A stretch of 64,000 nucleotides of DNA from Liolophura sinensis (lineage: Eukaryota; Mollusca; Polyplacophora; Chitonida; Chitonidae): the NCBI RefSeq assembly GCF_032854445.1, contig NC_088302.1:40924191-40988190 (forward strand), in the 5' to 3' direction. This document shows positions 11,501-22,680 of the stretch, piece after piece. A model generated the notes under the pieces. That model ran no database searches and was not told the origin of the DNA. It saw only the letters and a list, made by a program, of their open reading frames with translations. Every line of letters starts with the position of its first letter. Position 1 is the first letter of the stretch. Made by a program: the position numbers and the translations under genes.

Positions 11501-14500
11501 TTTACTTGATCAAAGCATTCTGAGAAAAGCCAAAAAATAAGAATAAGATGATGTGTGCATCTTCCACATTTACACCGTCTTAGACAAAAAAAGTGTAAAA
11601 AGAAAATGCATTTTATTTTACAAATATTATTGTTCCACTCTTTTAAAGTTGCAATACCATGCAAAAATTATTTATAATATGATCCATACTTTTGCACAAA
11701 AAACAGACAATTGTTAGAGGTAATTAAATATCATAAAATATAACTTTTGGTGCTAAAACTTACAGCTACAATATCAGCTTACTCTCCAAAGAAACTTAAA
11801 AACACCTTTTAGATCAGCAGAACTCTCAGAGTCAGGCAAAATGAGGAAATTAGTCATGGATAAAATTTAAAGAAGATCCTATAAATTAAACGATTTTGAC
11901 CAAAACTCAACTCCATTTTCTTATTAAAGGAAATGCAATAACAGTGTTGGTGCATCTATCATTAAAGCACAGCTGGCTTCCTCTCCAGCTGTACACAGGA
12001 AGGTCTGCCAGCAACCTGTGGATGCTCGTGGGTTCCCCCTGGGGTCTACCTCATTTCCTCCCACCATAATCCTGGCCGCCAAGTCAATATCAAAAATATT
12101 CCTGAGTACGGTGTAAAATACCAATCAAATAAATAACCAAATAAACAAATTATTAAAACTAAGTTCTCAGTTTTGCTGCCAGTCTCACCTCCTTCACATT
12201 CTTCATAATTGGGCAGCATAGAGAGTAAAGGCCATGATGTCCTGGTATCAGCATCTGATCTCCACCCTCCTCCATCCCCTGTCCGTTAGGCTTGACTCCA
12301 CCTCTGGAGGACCCTACTCCATGACTAGCACCACGCCCATGATAACCTTTAAATTGCCTTCGACATCTTTTCCTTGGCTTGTCCAGTTTGTCCACGTCTT
12401 GTCCAGGTTTACCTACAGACAAAGCAAACTCTATCAATAATCACTGGCAACCATCTTTATGGGATGAAGAATTACCACGACATCACAGGTGAGTTATTGC
12501 AGGTAACATAAGACCGCACATCAGTTACTCTGCTTAATAGGAGATCACAAATCAATTATTGCAGGTAACATCACAGATCTGTCATTATGAGTAACATGAG
12601 ACCACCGGTCAGTTATTGTGGGTAACATGAGACCACTGGTCAGTTATTGTGCGTAATATGAGACTACAGGTCAGTTACTGTGATTAAAATGAGACCACAG
12701 GTCAGTAACTGTGGGTAACAGGAGACCACAGATCAGTTATTGTGGGTAACATGAGATCACAGGTCAGTTATTGTGAAAAAGGTGGGATCACAGGGTAGTT
12801 ATTGTGGGTAACATGAGAGCACTGGTCAATTATTGTGGGTAAGATGAGACGATATGTCTGTTACTGTGGGTAACATGAGATAACAGGGCAGTTATTGTGG
12901 GTAACAGGAGATTACAGGGCAGGTATTGTGGGTAACAGGAGATGACAGGTCAGCTATTGTGGGTAACAGGAGATGACAGGTCAGCTATTGTGGGTAACAG
13001 GAGATGACAGGTAGCTATTGTGGGTAACAGGAGAGCACTGGTCAATTCTTGTGGGTAACATGAGATCACAGGTCAGTTATTGTTAGAAAGGTTAGATAAC
13101 AGGGTAGTTATTGTGGGTAACATGAGAGCACTGGTCAATTCTTGTGGGTAACATGAGATCACAGGTCAGTTATTGTGAGAAAGGTGAGATAACAGGGTAG
13201 TTATTGTGGGTAACAGGAGATTACAGGGCAGGTATTGTGGGTAACAGGAGATGACAGGTCAGCTATTGTGGGTAACAGGAGATGACAGGTAGCTAGTGTG
13301 GGTAACATGAGACCACTGATCAGTTATTGTGGGTAACACAAGATCACAGGTCAGTTCTTGTGATTGAGATGATATCACTGGTCAGTTATTATGGGAAACA
13401 GAAGATGACTTATACATGGCCAGTATTGAGATGTCACAACAGGTAACAAATGTCTTAGTAAAAACAAAAACAAACCTTGAGCCTTTATGGCATGTGCAGA
13501 CATGTAAGAGTTTGGGTCTCCAATTCCATACAGCCGCCAGTCATTGTTAAGCTCAGAGTACTCAAACCTAAAACAACACAACGCTATTTCATAAACATTG
13601 TTACCTACCCTGTCTTTAAATATTGTACTATATTTTTTTTATTTGTTCTTGAGGTTACCTGATCAGTATCTGACCTACATTTTTCCCTTTGTGTACATTA
13701 CAGCCTGCACTCTAATTCAATCAAGCATTCTTGAGATTTTGATATTTATGAGTTTAGTGTCAGTGTACATAGAGTCCACATTCTGGAAATATGTATCGGT
13801 GTTGTAAATATGCTTTACGATCAAATCTTCCAGAATTTTCTTTACATTACTGTTTAAATATGAGCAACGGAGTTGTGAAGCTCGCAGTCATTTACTCAAG
13901 TCCACTTGAGAGCAGTCATATTTACTTCATATTTCCACTTGAAGGATTTTACGGGGTTTGGAGATATCAGCTTTCACATTTGACATTTGTCATTTGTACT
14001 CCATTAAGCACTTTGTGAGCTAGTGTTTTGCCAATAGTTAATTTTTTGAGACATTTATTTTGGAGATTGTCTAGCTCCTTGTCTATATGTGTCATTACTT
14101 CCTTTTCATCCCAGTTTACCCTGAAAACGACTTTGTGTACATTTACGAGGAGTGAAACATACATTGCCAGCTCAGCATCACGAACTGTCACATTACTGTC
14201 AACCCGTCCGCCCTGAGAAGTTACACATTCACAGGCAGTTGGGGATCAACCATCATCAGCGTGCCGTGACCTGCAGCTTGTCACTTATCGGACTCTCATC
14301 CTTCGACTGGAGAATCCCTCTTAACTGTGGATTCTACATTTACGTGGACTGATTCCCCTTTGGAAGCTGGAATACTGCCATTAGTAAGAGACCATATATT
14401 TTGTAATTATTTGTATTGTTTTGTGTATTATTGTCAGTTGTATTATTTGTCTATTTTGTTCAAGTGTGGAACTTCAAACATCTTTGTGTTTCTTTGCATG

Positions 14501-15297
14501 ATCTTGTTTAAGGCCTATTTCTGATCTGAGAGTTAAACAAGTCAGTTGTTTCTCATCTTTACTCTCCGATAGTGGTACCCATACAACATCAACATAATTA
14601 TGTAAGCCTGATCTGATATATGAATCTGTCCTTGTTGTACCTTACAGGATATGTCATACTGAAAACTGCAACCCTGTAAATGTTGTGCAGATCAATAAAG
14701 CCCCTCACTCCCCCTCTCATATATACACTCACATATACAATGTTGGCTCAGTATGCAATACATTTATACATGTATATACAGTATGAGATTAGACTGTGAA
14801 CCTTCTCCATTCTCTCCTGATTCCAACTTCCTTCCCGGTCTATTATTGAACTAATAATTTACACTTCGCAGTTTGTTCATTTTCTTGGAGATGCTACATT
14901 GACTCGTATCAACATTTTCAAATCACCATGAAATTTACAATGCTAACTGTCAATTTCAAAGGTGCTTCTGTCTGACCCAACAAATTATAAAGCTACTTTA
15001 AAATCAACAAAGTATACATAAAGGTATTGTAGTATTAAGGTACTTTGACAGTCAAAACAACTGAGAAATCAAACCTAACATCATAATGATAGGCTACCTG
15101 ACAACATCACGCATAGACCGTAAGAATTCCTCGACAGATGTGAACCCATGTGCGCGGTAGGGCACAGGCTCCTCCAACAGGCACTTGTAATCATGTGGGA
15201 ATTTGGACAACAGTACCCCATCAATCTTAGACAGGAGTACGGCTCTCACAGATTTCTTCACTGCTGTGGGCACCTCTTTATCACCAGTCTGCGCCAT
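2413..15297 (-). CDS. LOTUS-RRM-RRM(-UBA) RNA-binding protein, partial
   Basis: Nine minus-strand exons with canonical splice sites keep one frame: 15297-15098, 13567-13476, 12412-12189, 11464-11406, 10929-10763, 9466-9372, 8448-8375, 4128-3992 and 2556-2413, about 397 codons. Residues ~12-75 match a LOTUS/OST-HTH domain of the TDRD5/TDRD7 kind (core KKSVRAVLLSKIDGV, ending EEFLRSMRDVVRF). Residues ~98-135 are basic and Gly/Arg-rich. Residues ~158-213 are a degenerate RRM (YLFTRYSTKDDALRII). Residues ~266-341 are a clear RRM (RNP2-like IYIGNI 268-273, RNP1-like RFAFGTLP). Residues ~351-397 are a UBA domain. LOTUS proteins usually act in germline RNA granules, so a role in RNA regulation is inferred. 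Exon 5 could also use a donor after 10710, but only the donor after 10763 keeps frame. Exon 8 reads through to a stop at 3849 if its donor is not used. The start codon has a good context (AAGATGG). No stop was found after exon 9, so the 3' end is unknown. Confidence 0.78.
2557..3991 (-). other. Proposed intron 8 of the LOTUS gene
   Basis: No repeat array or recognised exon. On the plus strand at 3803 an ATG in strong context (GGAAAGATGGCG) opens seven codons followed by a GTAGGT donor-like site, which could be a nested first exon. If the upstream donor is not used, the coding frame of exon 8 continues to a stop at 3849 with a 48-residue tail that has no recognised domain. Confidence 0.4.
4390..7932. 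repeat. 36-bp hairpin satellite, about 98 copies
   Basis: Near-perfect 36-bp units around tatcaggatggggtacatat, cctgatacaatcttcc. Each unit contains the inverted repeat TATCAGGAT / ATCCTGATA separated by nine bases. The array lies in intron 7 of the LOTUS gene. Because 36 is divisible by three and the consensus has no stop, very long frames (1094 and 1070 codons on minus, 630 on plus) coexist in several registers. I read these as a consequence of the period, not as proteins. Common variants are a/g at the third base after the poly-pyrimidine (ctatca/ctgtca), gggtgggg for ggatgggg, and gatacagttt for gatacaatct. Some variants occur in higher-order groups near 5170-6110. Confidence 0.97.
7933..8374 (-). 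other. Intron 7 remainder, no gene seen
   Basis: Lies between the 36-bp array and exon 7 of the LOTUS gene. A piece at about 8086-8150 (gacggcagtcagttgtattg, gaggaaactggggtaaacca) resembles a diverged dispersed element also seen near 34935 and 48770. A frame at about 7960-8010 on minus looks exon-like but lacks a usable acceptor in phase. Confidence 0.4.
8488..8690 (-). mobile_element. SINE family A, reverse copy
   Basis: Reversed tail (tttatttgattagtgtttca), body (attatggtgggagaaaacca) and part of the tRNA-like head with a reversed B-box-like segment (gagctggactttaactcaca). It lies in intron 6, just upstream of LOTUS-gene exon 7. Confidence 0.8.
8806..8824 (+). repeat. Poly-G tract
   Basis: An uninterrupted run of about 19 G on the plus strand in intron 6. 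Other, shorter G runs occur near 27687 and 43910. Such runs can form G-quadruplexes and are prone to length errors. Confidence 0.95.
9045..9285 (-). mobile_element. SINE family A, full-length reverse copy
   Basis: Contains the tRNA-like head on the minus strand: A-box-like tggctgagtggttagcatg and B-box-like gagttcaattcc. The body and tail (reversed tttatttgattgatgtttta) follow. It lies in intron 6 of the LOTUS gene. Confidence 0.85.
9765..10292. repeat. 25-bp minisatellite, about 21 copies
   Basis: Units cactgcctgcttattgccat + caagg, with tt/tc variation (cttcttattg, ctgctcattg). The array lies in intron 5 of the LOTUS gene. The last unit runs into gagaacaatggaagcaggga, and a single unit with the same flank occurs at about 42350-42410. 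This suggests the array expanded from a dispersed element. Three overlapping ~200-codon frames on plus are artefacts of a stop-free unit. Confidence 0.96.
10435..10640 (-). mobile_element. SINE family A, reverse copy
   Basis: Reversed tail and body: attggtgctttacgtcctac, tcaaaaatatttcacttatg, gagctcagggggaaaccca, followed by a diverged head with gatttgagccagcgatctc. It lies in intron 5 of the LOTUS gene. Confidence 0.75.
11950..12150 (+). mobile_element. SINE family A, head-truncated
   Basis: Body ctggcttcctctccagctgt and cctcccaccataatcctggc, then tail tattcctgagtacggtgtaa and ccaatcaaataaataacc. It lies in intron 3 of the LOTUS gene, about 40 bp beyond exon 3. Confidence 0.85.
12480..13405. 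repeat. About 31-bp degenerate minisatellite, about 30 copies
   Basis: Units built on cagttattgtgggtaacatg + agaccacaggt, with many substitutions and small indels. Sub-blocks are re-duplicated (the 13020-13130 and 13130-13260 blocks resemble each other). The array fills most of intron 2 of the LOTUS gene, between exons 12412 and 13476. Confidence 0.93.
13568..15097 (-). other. Intron 1 of the LOTUS gene coding region
   Basis: About 1.5 kb with no recognised exon, repeat array or transposon. Short open frames on both strands have no coherent similarity. Confidence 0.4.
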
Positions 15298-15343
15298 CTT
15301 CACGTCTGTAGTCTCATGTCAACATTCTTCTTGTCAAACATAA
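15298..15343 (-). promoter_or_regulatory. 5' leader of the LOTUS gene with a 13-codon upstream ORF
   Basis: The first coding exon is preceded by a good acceptor (tttcttttgcag, exon beginning at 15343), so the transcript probably has an upstream non-coding exon. The 46-nt leader contains an ATG at 15341 opening a 13-residue frame. Its TGA (15302-15300) ends two bases before the main ATG at 15297. That arrangement could reduce or time initiation at the main start. The uORF role is inference. Confidence 0.55.
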
Positions 15344-16649
15344 CTGCAAAAGAAACAAGCAGGTAGTATCTGAGCATCATGGGAAATTTATGAAATTATT
15401 ACTTAATCTAAATGGAGTTTTCATGCCAAAGAGAATCATCTACTAACTGTGTAGAAAGCTGCATTAATCAATCAATTCTGACAATCACATGAAATCTATG
15501 CTTATTAATACGGCAATAATTTAGCCTTGCTGCAATTAAAACATCTAGTAATTTCGTATTTTGGAGCTGAACTGATTTGTGGCAAGCACATGACAGTGTT
15601 TTCACCTAGCTTCTGATAACAAAAGTTAATGTAATGACTTGGGGAAATGGGGAGTATCTGTGGTGACCGAATGCGGCCTACATGTATTTCCTAGACACTA
15701 ACCAGTGCATATTCCAACTTTATTAACACAAAATAGTAACTATTCCTGATTTCTTAAATGATCAGTGAAATGGCTGCATTTTCAGATATGACTGATAGGC
15801 TGAAAATATGAAGACGGTTTCTTCATACTAATGTCCGGTGATGTTTGAGTTACGATATTTAGATATTTTGAGTTTTAAATTTACCAGAAAACTTTGGTCT
15901 TGGCAGCCAATGATCAACTGCTTTGATTTATCAGGTAAATGAATGTACAATTTGTTCAAGTTTAAGCCAATAAGCCAAATAGACAGATACCAACTTTGTT
16001 ATTTTATTTTATTCATGTTTTGAGACTGTCACATGCTTCGTGAGGTGGATCTTAGTTCCAGGTGGGCAAATCGCTAAACGTTACATTGCTGTCCTATGGC
16101 AGCTGAACAGCAGTGGAGCAATGACTTGGTGAACTAAACTGAAGTGATAACATGTTAATCAGTAGTTCATCCAGATGGATAAAATTCTGACATTCATCGT
16201 CACACTGAGTTCATCACCTCCTCGGGAACAAACTGCACATTCTAACTCGAAGGGGCTGATTTCAATGCAGTCTGTACTGACAGAACCCAAACTTAGCTGC
16301 ACTAAAAATACATGTCAATTTTTATGCCTTTCTGTTTTAAATTACGAAGACTGAAGTTGTTCTTGCAAACGGCAATGAAAATATAATAGCTTTATTGAGG
16401 ATTTCAATGCCAATACTAAGTTGCATTTTAAATGCAGAAGTAGATCATGTGACACTTCAAAATTGCTGTCTACGGCGAGGCACTCAGTACAGCCCAAGTT
16501 CTAGAAGTTAGTGTGGCCACAAGTCAGCCAGTGAATTCGCTCCCCTGGTGTGTATAATGAATCAAGAGGACACCTGCAATAAGTTGGAAGGAGATGGGAG
16601 TATTGCACTATGCCTCATATTTTTTGAGAGGCGTTGATGGACTCAGTGT
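15344..16649. other. No gene seen; possible upstream intron of the LOTUS gene
   Basis: Sequence between the acceptor of the first coding exon and the 48-bp array. No open frame of interest and no transposon recognised. A non-coding first exon of the LOTUS gene would lie here or further right; I could not place it. Confidence 0.4.
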
Positions 16650-17335
16650 TATCATCCCAGAAGGACAGTTTCCCAATAGGTCACTATCCCAGGGCCATTA
16701 TCCCATTAGGACATAATCTCAGGAGGACATTAACCCAGAGGCTTACTATCCCAGTAAGACATTAACCCAGGGGGTCACTATTCCAGTAGGACATAATCCC
16801 AGGGAGGACATAATCCCAGGACAATAACCCAGGGGAGCACTATCCCAGTAGGACATAATCCCTGGAAGGCATTAACCCAGGGGGTCACTATCCCAGTAGG
16901 ACATAATCCCCGGGGGACATTAACCCAGGGGGTCACTATCCCAGTAGGACATAATCCCAGGAGGACAGTAACCCAGGGGGTCACTATCCCAGTAGGACAT
17001 AATCCCAGGGGGACATAATCCCAGGGGGACATTAACCCAGAGGCTCACTATCCCGGTAGGACATAATCCCAGGAGGACATTAACCCAGGGGGTCACTATC
17101 CCGGTAGGACATAATCCCAGTAGGACATAATCCCAGTAGGACTTAATCCCAGGAGGACATTAACCCAGGGGGGTCACTATCCCCGTAGGACATAATCCCA
17201 GGAGGACATTCTCAGAGGCTCACTATCCCAGTAGGACATAATCCCGGGAGGACAAAAACCCTGGGGGTCACTATCCCAGTAGGACATATTCCTGGGAGGA
17301 CATTAACCCAGGGGGTCATTATTTCAGTCCAGTGT
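16650..17335. repeat. About 48-bp minisatellite, about 14 copies
   Basis: Units alternate cccaggaggacattaaccca, gggggtcactatcccagtag and gacataat. Some sub-units (cataatcccagtagga) are themselves repeated near 17105-17145, so the period is partly nested. No credible protein is encoded. Confidence 0.94.
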
Positions 17336-17567
17336 TTTAACAAATGATCATGTATGAAACTGTTCCCCTGGTGTAATGATCTACATCCATATTAACTGAT
17401 AAAAGATCAAGAATAAGACAACGATATACAGTTGTTTTACATTTATTCTGGTCTTGTAAAATTGCTGTGAAGAGAAAATCAGCACATATTTTGTGCAAAT
17501 ATTATCGTCATGATACATCATAAAAGAAAGCACTGTCGCTAGAAAAATAGATTAAATGTCAATGTCT

Positions 17568-18350
17568 TCATGTCAATATAAATTCAAATCTAAGCCCATA
17601 GGCATTGTAAAATACAGCATTTAGTGTTTCAGCAATGGTCCACATCCCATCTCTGCACTCAGAACAAACCCGATGAAGTCGCCCCTGTAAAACTCTGGCT
17701 GATCGTTTTACTCTTTTTCTGAGCAAATGTCCTACAGAGTGTTGCATGATCGCAGTCAGTGCCAATGCCACATCCCTCCTTTGGGAAACTATTGAAGTCC
17801 AAATGGAGGGATGTGCATGTCCCACATGTGGTGAAAATACAAAATTCCATGCTTCACATACATGTAGAATGTTCGTCCTGGACTCTCCATCCAATGTTCT
17901 ATCACTGACATTCCCCTACTAGGGGGAAAGATGGAGGGACATGGTGGAATATCACCTCTTAACTGTTCCATTCCTTGCTGGGCCTCATCTTGTGGAAGGA
18001 AGGCCACAGAAACACTCCTCTTCTCACCTGTCTAACATTTCTCTTCATGGCAGAGATATTTCCCATCCTTGTTCTGACAGTGTCAGGCGCTGTCCTGATG
18101 GCCTTGACAACAATTCCTATTGGTTTCCCCATGGAAGTCTTTGATTTTTTTTCGGATTTTGCTTTTCATTTTTTCCACTTGTACTCGAGGGGGATCTGGG
18201 TCGTGATTATGGTCAGTTATGACTGTCACTTCTGTTATATTTGGTTCAGTTGTAGCTGTGCCCTGCTTAATAATGCCTTTCGTTTGCTGCATTCCCATCT
18301 AATCTTGCTAGTTTCTTGCAGTTTTTTTAGTGTCAGTGAAACCATGGTTA
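17568..18350 (-). pseudogene. FLYWCH/MULE-type transposase remnant, internally deleted
   Basis: The N-terminal part (18350-18083) carries a FLYWCH-like zinc-finger trace: RWECSKRK, then VITDHNHDPDPPRVQVEKMK. The reading frame breaks inside the finger near 18270. The C-terminal part (about 18007-17568) carries the tail typical of FLYWCH-associated MULE transposases: AFLPQDEAQQGMEQLRG, then EAWNFVFSPHVGHAHPSIWT and RSARVLQGRL. The central DDE catalytic region is absent, and the C-terminal piece needs at least one frame change near 17880. I infer a dead DNA transposon derivative. Terminal inverted repeats were not identified. Confidence 0.72.
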
Positions 18351-18459
18351 CACAATTCCTCACCTCCATAGTTGTTATAACCTCCATAATGCAGACACAA
18401 TTAATGCATCTCAAATTTACAACGATATATATACATTGGTAGAAGATGGCACATTTCAC

Positions 18460-20319
18460 TCACCCCTCACTCATGATTATTTTGATGCTGACAATTTTTT
18501 CTCAATATGGCATCTCTTTGTTATCAACCTCTTTATTATCCATCTCTTAAGAAAGTGTGAAGATAACCCCTCTTACAAGTGCTCAGAATGTTCAGTTAAC
18601 TCTTATTCAATATTAATTTATATTTTAACTTCTCCTCATCTCTATTGATCTTTAATCAACCTATAAACTGCTAACTGGTCTGAACCTGCTCTCTGGCTAG
18701 TCACCTTCTTGGGAGATGGGGTAAGGATAGGAAGTGGGTAAAACACCTGTGATGTGTTAGCAAAAAAACAGCAAAGGCCTTTAAATAACAGAACTGGATA
18801 ATTTCAAAGCATTGAGTTAATGTCAAATAACAATATTTGCAACCATTTACTTTACAAAATGTATATTCAGGTTTATTAAGTTCAGTTTAATAAGATTTTG
18901 TTTTATATAAAGTGTTTAAAATAAAATCAAATAAAACACAAACGATTTTAAACAATATTTTGGTTCAAAAGTATAACAGTATCCCATTATTATAAAATGT
19001 CTAAATATATCTATATAAATACGTTCAGATTAAATCAAATCAGAAATACTGTAAACGCCTTTTTATGCGAGTGGTATTAACATTCGCGGATTTCACGGAA
19101 ATGAAAATAAGTGCCATCAAATATAAAACCCATGTAAGTAATTTATTAATGTAGCATGCGTTACAGTTATAAATTCGTTAACAAGCACTACAGTTCTAAT
19201 ACTTTTTCAAACTCGTTAATTAGAGATACCTAATTAGAATGTATTCCGGCTTTCACAAGTCCTGCTTAATTGATTGTCAGTTAATCTTGCTTTCAAGGAG
19301 GCTTAGCTCCGTCTAAGTATCGCCACATTGCGACGTTGTTGTTGTTGTTGATTTATTACGGTATACTGGGAAGATGTCCACCTGGGATATTGACATACTG
19401 GGATAATGACCAGGTAGTGTAGTGAAGCAATAACTTAAGCGAAATAACCAACAAAAAATTAAAAATCACAGCACGTGTGCAACTTACTGAAATGAAGGAC
19501 AGTAACTTATGGTGTGCGTAAATCTGCAGGACACCGCAAAATACATTTTTAAAAACTGAGACTTTCAATTTCATTTTGACCACTTGTCGAACCACAGTCC
19601 ACAGTGACACGGTGTAGAATAAATAGCCTGTGCCTTTTTCCAGGTTTAAAAAGTAAACAAATTATAAATGCTAGGGATACTGTCTGTTTTAAATGTCTTT
19701 CGATATAACTTATGCTGAGCTTGAACGCGTATGCGCGCCTGCACAAATAAACCTCGAAACAACAAGAACAACAACAACACATTGTTGTCAACATCGCAAG
19801 GTAGAATGTAGAAGTGCATCTAGAACGCATTAATGAGACAGACAGTGCGGTGCAAGCAAGATATATCTAAAACATCCAAGAGCACATTACCTTCAACTTA
19901 AACCGCGAAACATGTCTTTACTTTAGGTAATCACCCTACCCTGCCGTCGGTTTTCTGTATCAAGAGTTATTCACCCTTAGCATGAACCAATCAAAATACA
20001 GCAGTAGAGAACGAGAAGTTTGTTGGACTACCTGGTAGGCGTACACATGTTTATGTGAACGGCACGGATACCAATGTTCCTTTATTTACTTGGCCACAGA
20101 CCACATTAAAGACTTACAAATTGTCGTTCAGAACCACTTATCAGCTAAAAAATCCTATTTGACCAAATCGATAAAACAGGCCTTTAATGGGCAAGAATCT
20201 TTTTTTTTATACATATTTGATATTTTTATTGATCATTTTTTTTTTACAGATTTTCAACCTGATTCATTTGTACAGACAGAAGTACATATTTAAATGAGAG
20301 ATTGTTAGATACAATCTAC
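18460..20319. other. Intergenic DNA, no gene seen
   Basis: AT-rich, with no exon recognised. At 19048-19125 lies a short motif (tactgtaaacgccttttta, tattaacattcgcggatttc) resembling a dispersed element. 19320-20060 is richer in CpG and could hold the promoter of the minus-strand LOTUS gene, but nothing proves it. Confidence 0.4.
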
Positions 20320-22680
20320 TCACAAAGTCTTCAGTAACTGTTGAAACAGACTATCACACACAAAAGCACAATGATGTGTAAAGTTTTCACTAACTAAACT
20401 TAACTATTGAATTGCAGATGATAGGATGACCAAAAATTTATAAATCTGTCTTGTTCCTCTCTTAGAAAACTAATGTGCCTTTCATTTTCATACACACTTT
20501 GCATTTCTTTCTTTACGACTTCCATTGTCGGCAGCTGACCTCTAACTTTCAACGTGTACATTGCGTTTTTTACACACATAATAAGTACATTTAAAGGCCG
20601 ATAACTTATCTGTTTGAAACCAAGTAGGCCTAACACATTCGAACAATCTAGTATTGCAACTTCCTTCAACCAAACTTGGAATTCTTTCCATACGTTGTAA
20701 ACATATTTACAGTCCCATAAAAGATGGCAAAATCACCAGTACATCTAAAAACCATATTGATGAGGCTTCACCAATCTTCTTTTGATAAACTAACATTCAA
20801 TTCCTCCTCCCACTTTCGATTTGCTCTGTTCTTAACAAAACTATACTTAGTAATGTATGGGTAATAGAGTTTACAGCCCTTAGAAACGTTAGCAAACAGG
20901 GCTGTTTTAGTTGGTATAAGAGGCAACGGCAAAGGAGAGGAGATACTGTTCCAATCCACAGTATTACTAGCAGATTTGATTGCAGAAATGACACTTTGAT
21001 ATTCTAAATAGTTTGTACTGCATTCATATTTTTCATTAAATTCTGTAACATTTAGGAATTTCCCGTTACTGTTCAATAGGTCGTTGACATGCTTATTGGG
21101 TTAATAAATAATGATGTAAATTGGATTTTATACCTTTAATATTATTGTATTCTCGAAGCATGTAACTTTAGAATTTGTGCACAGATGATGAAAACATACG
21201 GAGAGAGGGGGTCCCCCTAGCGACAGCCCCGTCCTTCATAAAAGAATCCAGTGGAGAATCCATTGACCAGCACGCATGATCTACTCTGTGAATATGGGTT
21301 CTACCGAATAAAGGACTCCCTACAATTAAAAAACCTGAACACTTTCAGTATATCATTCCAATCTAATGTATCAAAAGCTTTTTCAAAATCTATTGTTACT
21401 AACATTCCAGGGGGATTATTAACCCCTGCAAAATGGATGATATCATATACTAATTGGGTGCTTTCGCCTATACTGCGTCCAGCCCTAAAGCCTTTCTGAT
21501 TTTCATTAATTAAAGTTGACAACAGTGGTTTTAAACGATCCGTGATCGCCGCAGAAGCAATTTTGTAAGACTCATTTAACAAAGTTATAGGGCGCCAGTT
21601 TGATAAGATGTATCTATTTTTCCCTTCTTTTGGAATACAGTTGATTATGCCCTGCTGCTGTGTTTCGGATAGTCTGCCATGTGTATATGCATGATTTAAT
21701 GAGTTTAAAAGGTGAAAATGTAAATCATTCAAAAAAAAAAATTGTAAAATTCATCTGTAAATCCATCAGGGCCTGGATTTTTGTTATCCTTTATCCTTGT
21801 AATGATCTGAGTAATTCCTCCCTCGTACGTTCCCCTTCCATACTGAGCTTCTGAGTATCTCATACATGTAGTTTCCTTACATTTTCTACATCTAGTATGC
21901 TTTCCAAGTCTACAGAAATTATATCAGCCTCTGTGTATAACTTCCTGTAGTACTGCCTAAAGCTATTTAATATTTCTTTTTGGTCTGTCAAAATTGTTCC
22001 ATCCTTGTCTTGAATTTTTTGTTATTGATTTATTTAAGAATTTCTTTTGTTCTAATTTTAAAAAAATATTTATTTGGCTTTTCCCCATGTAAAGTCCAAT
22101 CTATTTTAGCTCTTTTCATTATTCCTTCCATCTTTATTTTATTTAATTGTGATAAACCTTCTTTCGTCAAATTAATTTTTTGTATAAGTTTCCTTTTTTC
22201 CTCTTCCTTGTTGAGTATGCAACTGTTTGCCCCTTATGTTTAATAATATCATCTCAAATAAAAACTGTGCATTTAATGTTGTATCATATTGGTTTACTGT
22301 GTTCTTTATTGTGTCTTTTATTTCTGTTACGAAATTTGTGTCCTTCAGTAATGAATTCTTGAATTTCCAATATCCCCTTTCCCGTTCAAGATTTGAGAAT
22401 TTCATCTTTACAGTAATCATTGAGTGATCTGACCTGTAACTCATATTTATATCAGACTTTTGAACAGAATGTAGCATATTTCGTGAGATGAAAAAGAAAT
22501 CTAAACCCGCCTGTTAAATAGGAGTGGGCTGTCTCCAGGTATATCTCCTCAACTACATATTGGCATCTCTGCAAGGATCTACCAAGTTAAATCGTTTAGA
22601 TCTATTATTTAGCCCCTGACAGTTTACTGAGGCAATGATTATTGTATCACTCGCCATAATGGCTTATATTATAGTTTTCA
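20320..22680 (-). mobile_element. Defective Tx1/L1-like LINE (ORF2 remnant)
   Basis: A minus-strand non-LTR retrotransposon, read from high to low coordinates. An endonuclease start at about 22655 (IIIASVNCQGLNNRSKR) is followed by a large internal deletion. The endonuclease end lies at about 22540-22370 (YTWRQP, QAGLDFFFISRNM, SYRSDHSMITVKM). A reverse-transcriptase block lies at 21732-21301 (GIINCIPKEGKN, NWRPITLLNESYK, QKGFRAGRSIGES, TIDFEKAFDTLDW), then a broken RQGDPLSPY-like region at about 21215. The catalytic DD region is missing. A C-terminal region lies at 21076-20400 (NRKWEEELNVSLSKEDW). Stops and frameshifts separate the blocks, so the copy is inactive. A/T-rich sequence near 20200-20240 may be the 3' tail. 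Confidence 0.85.
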
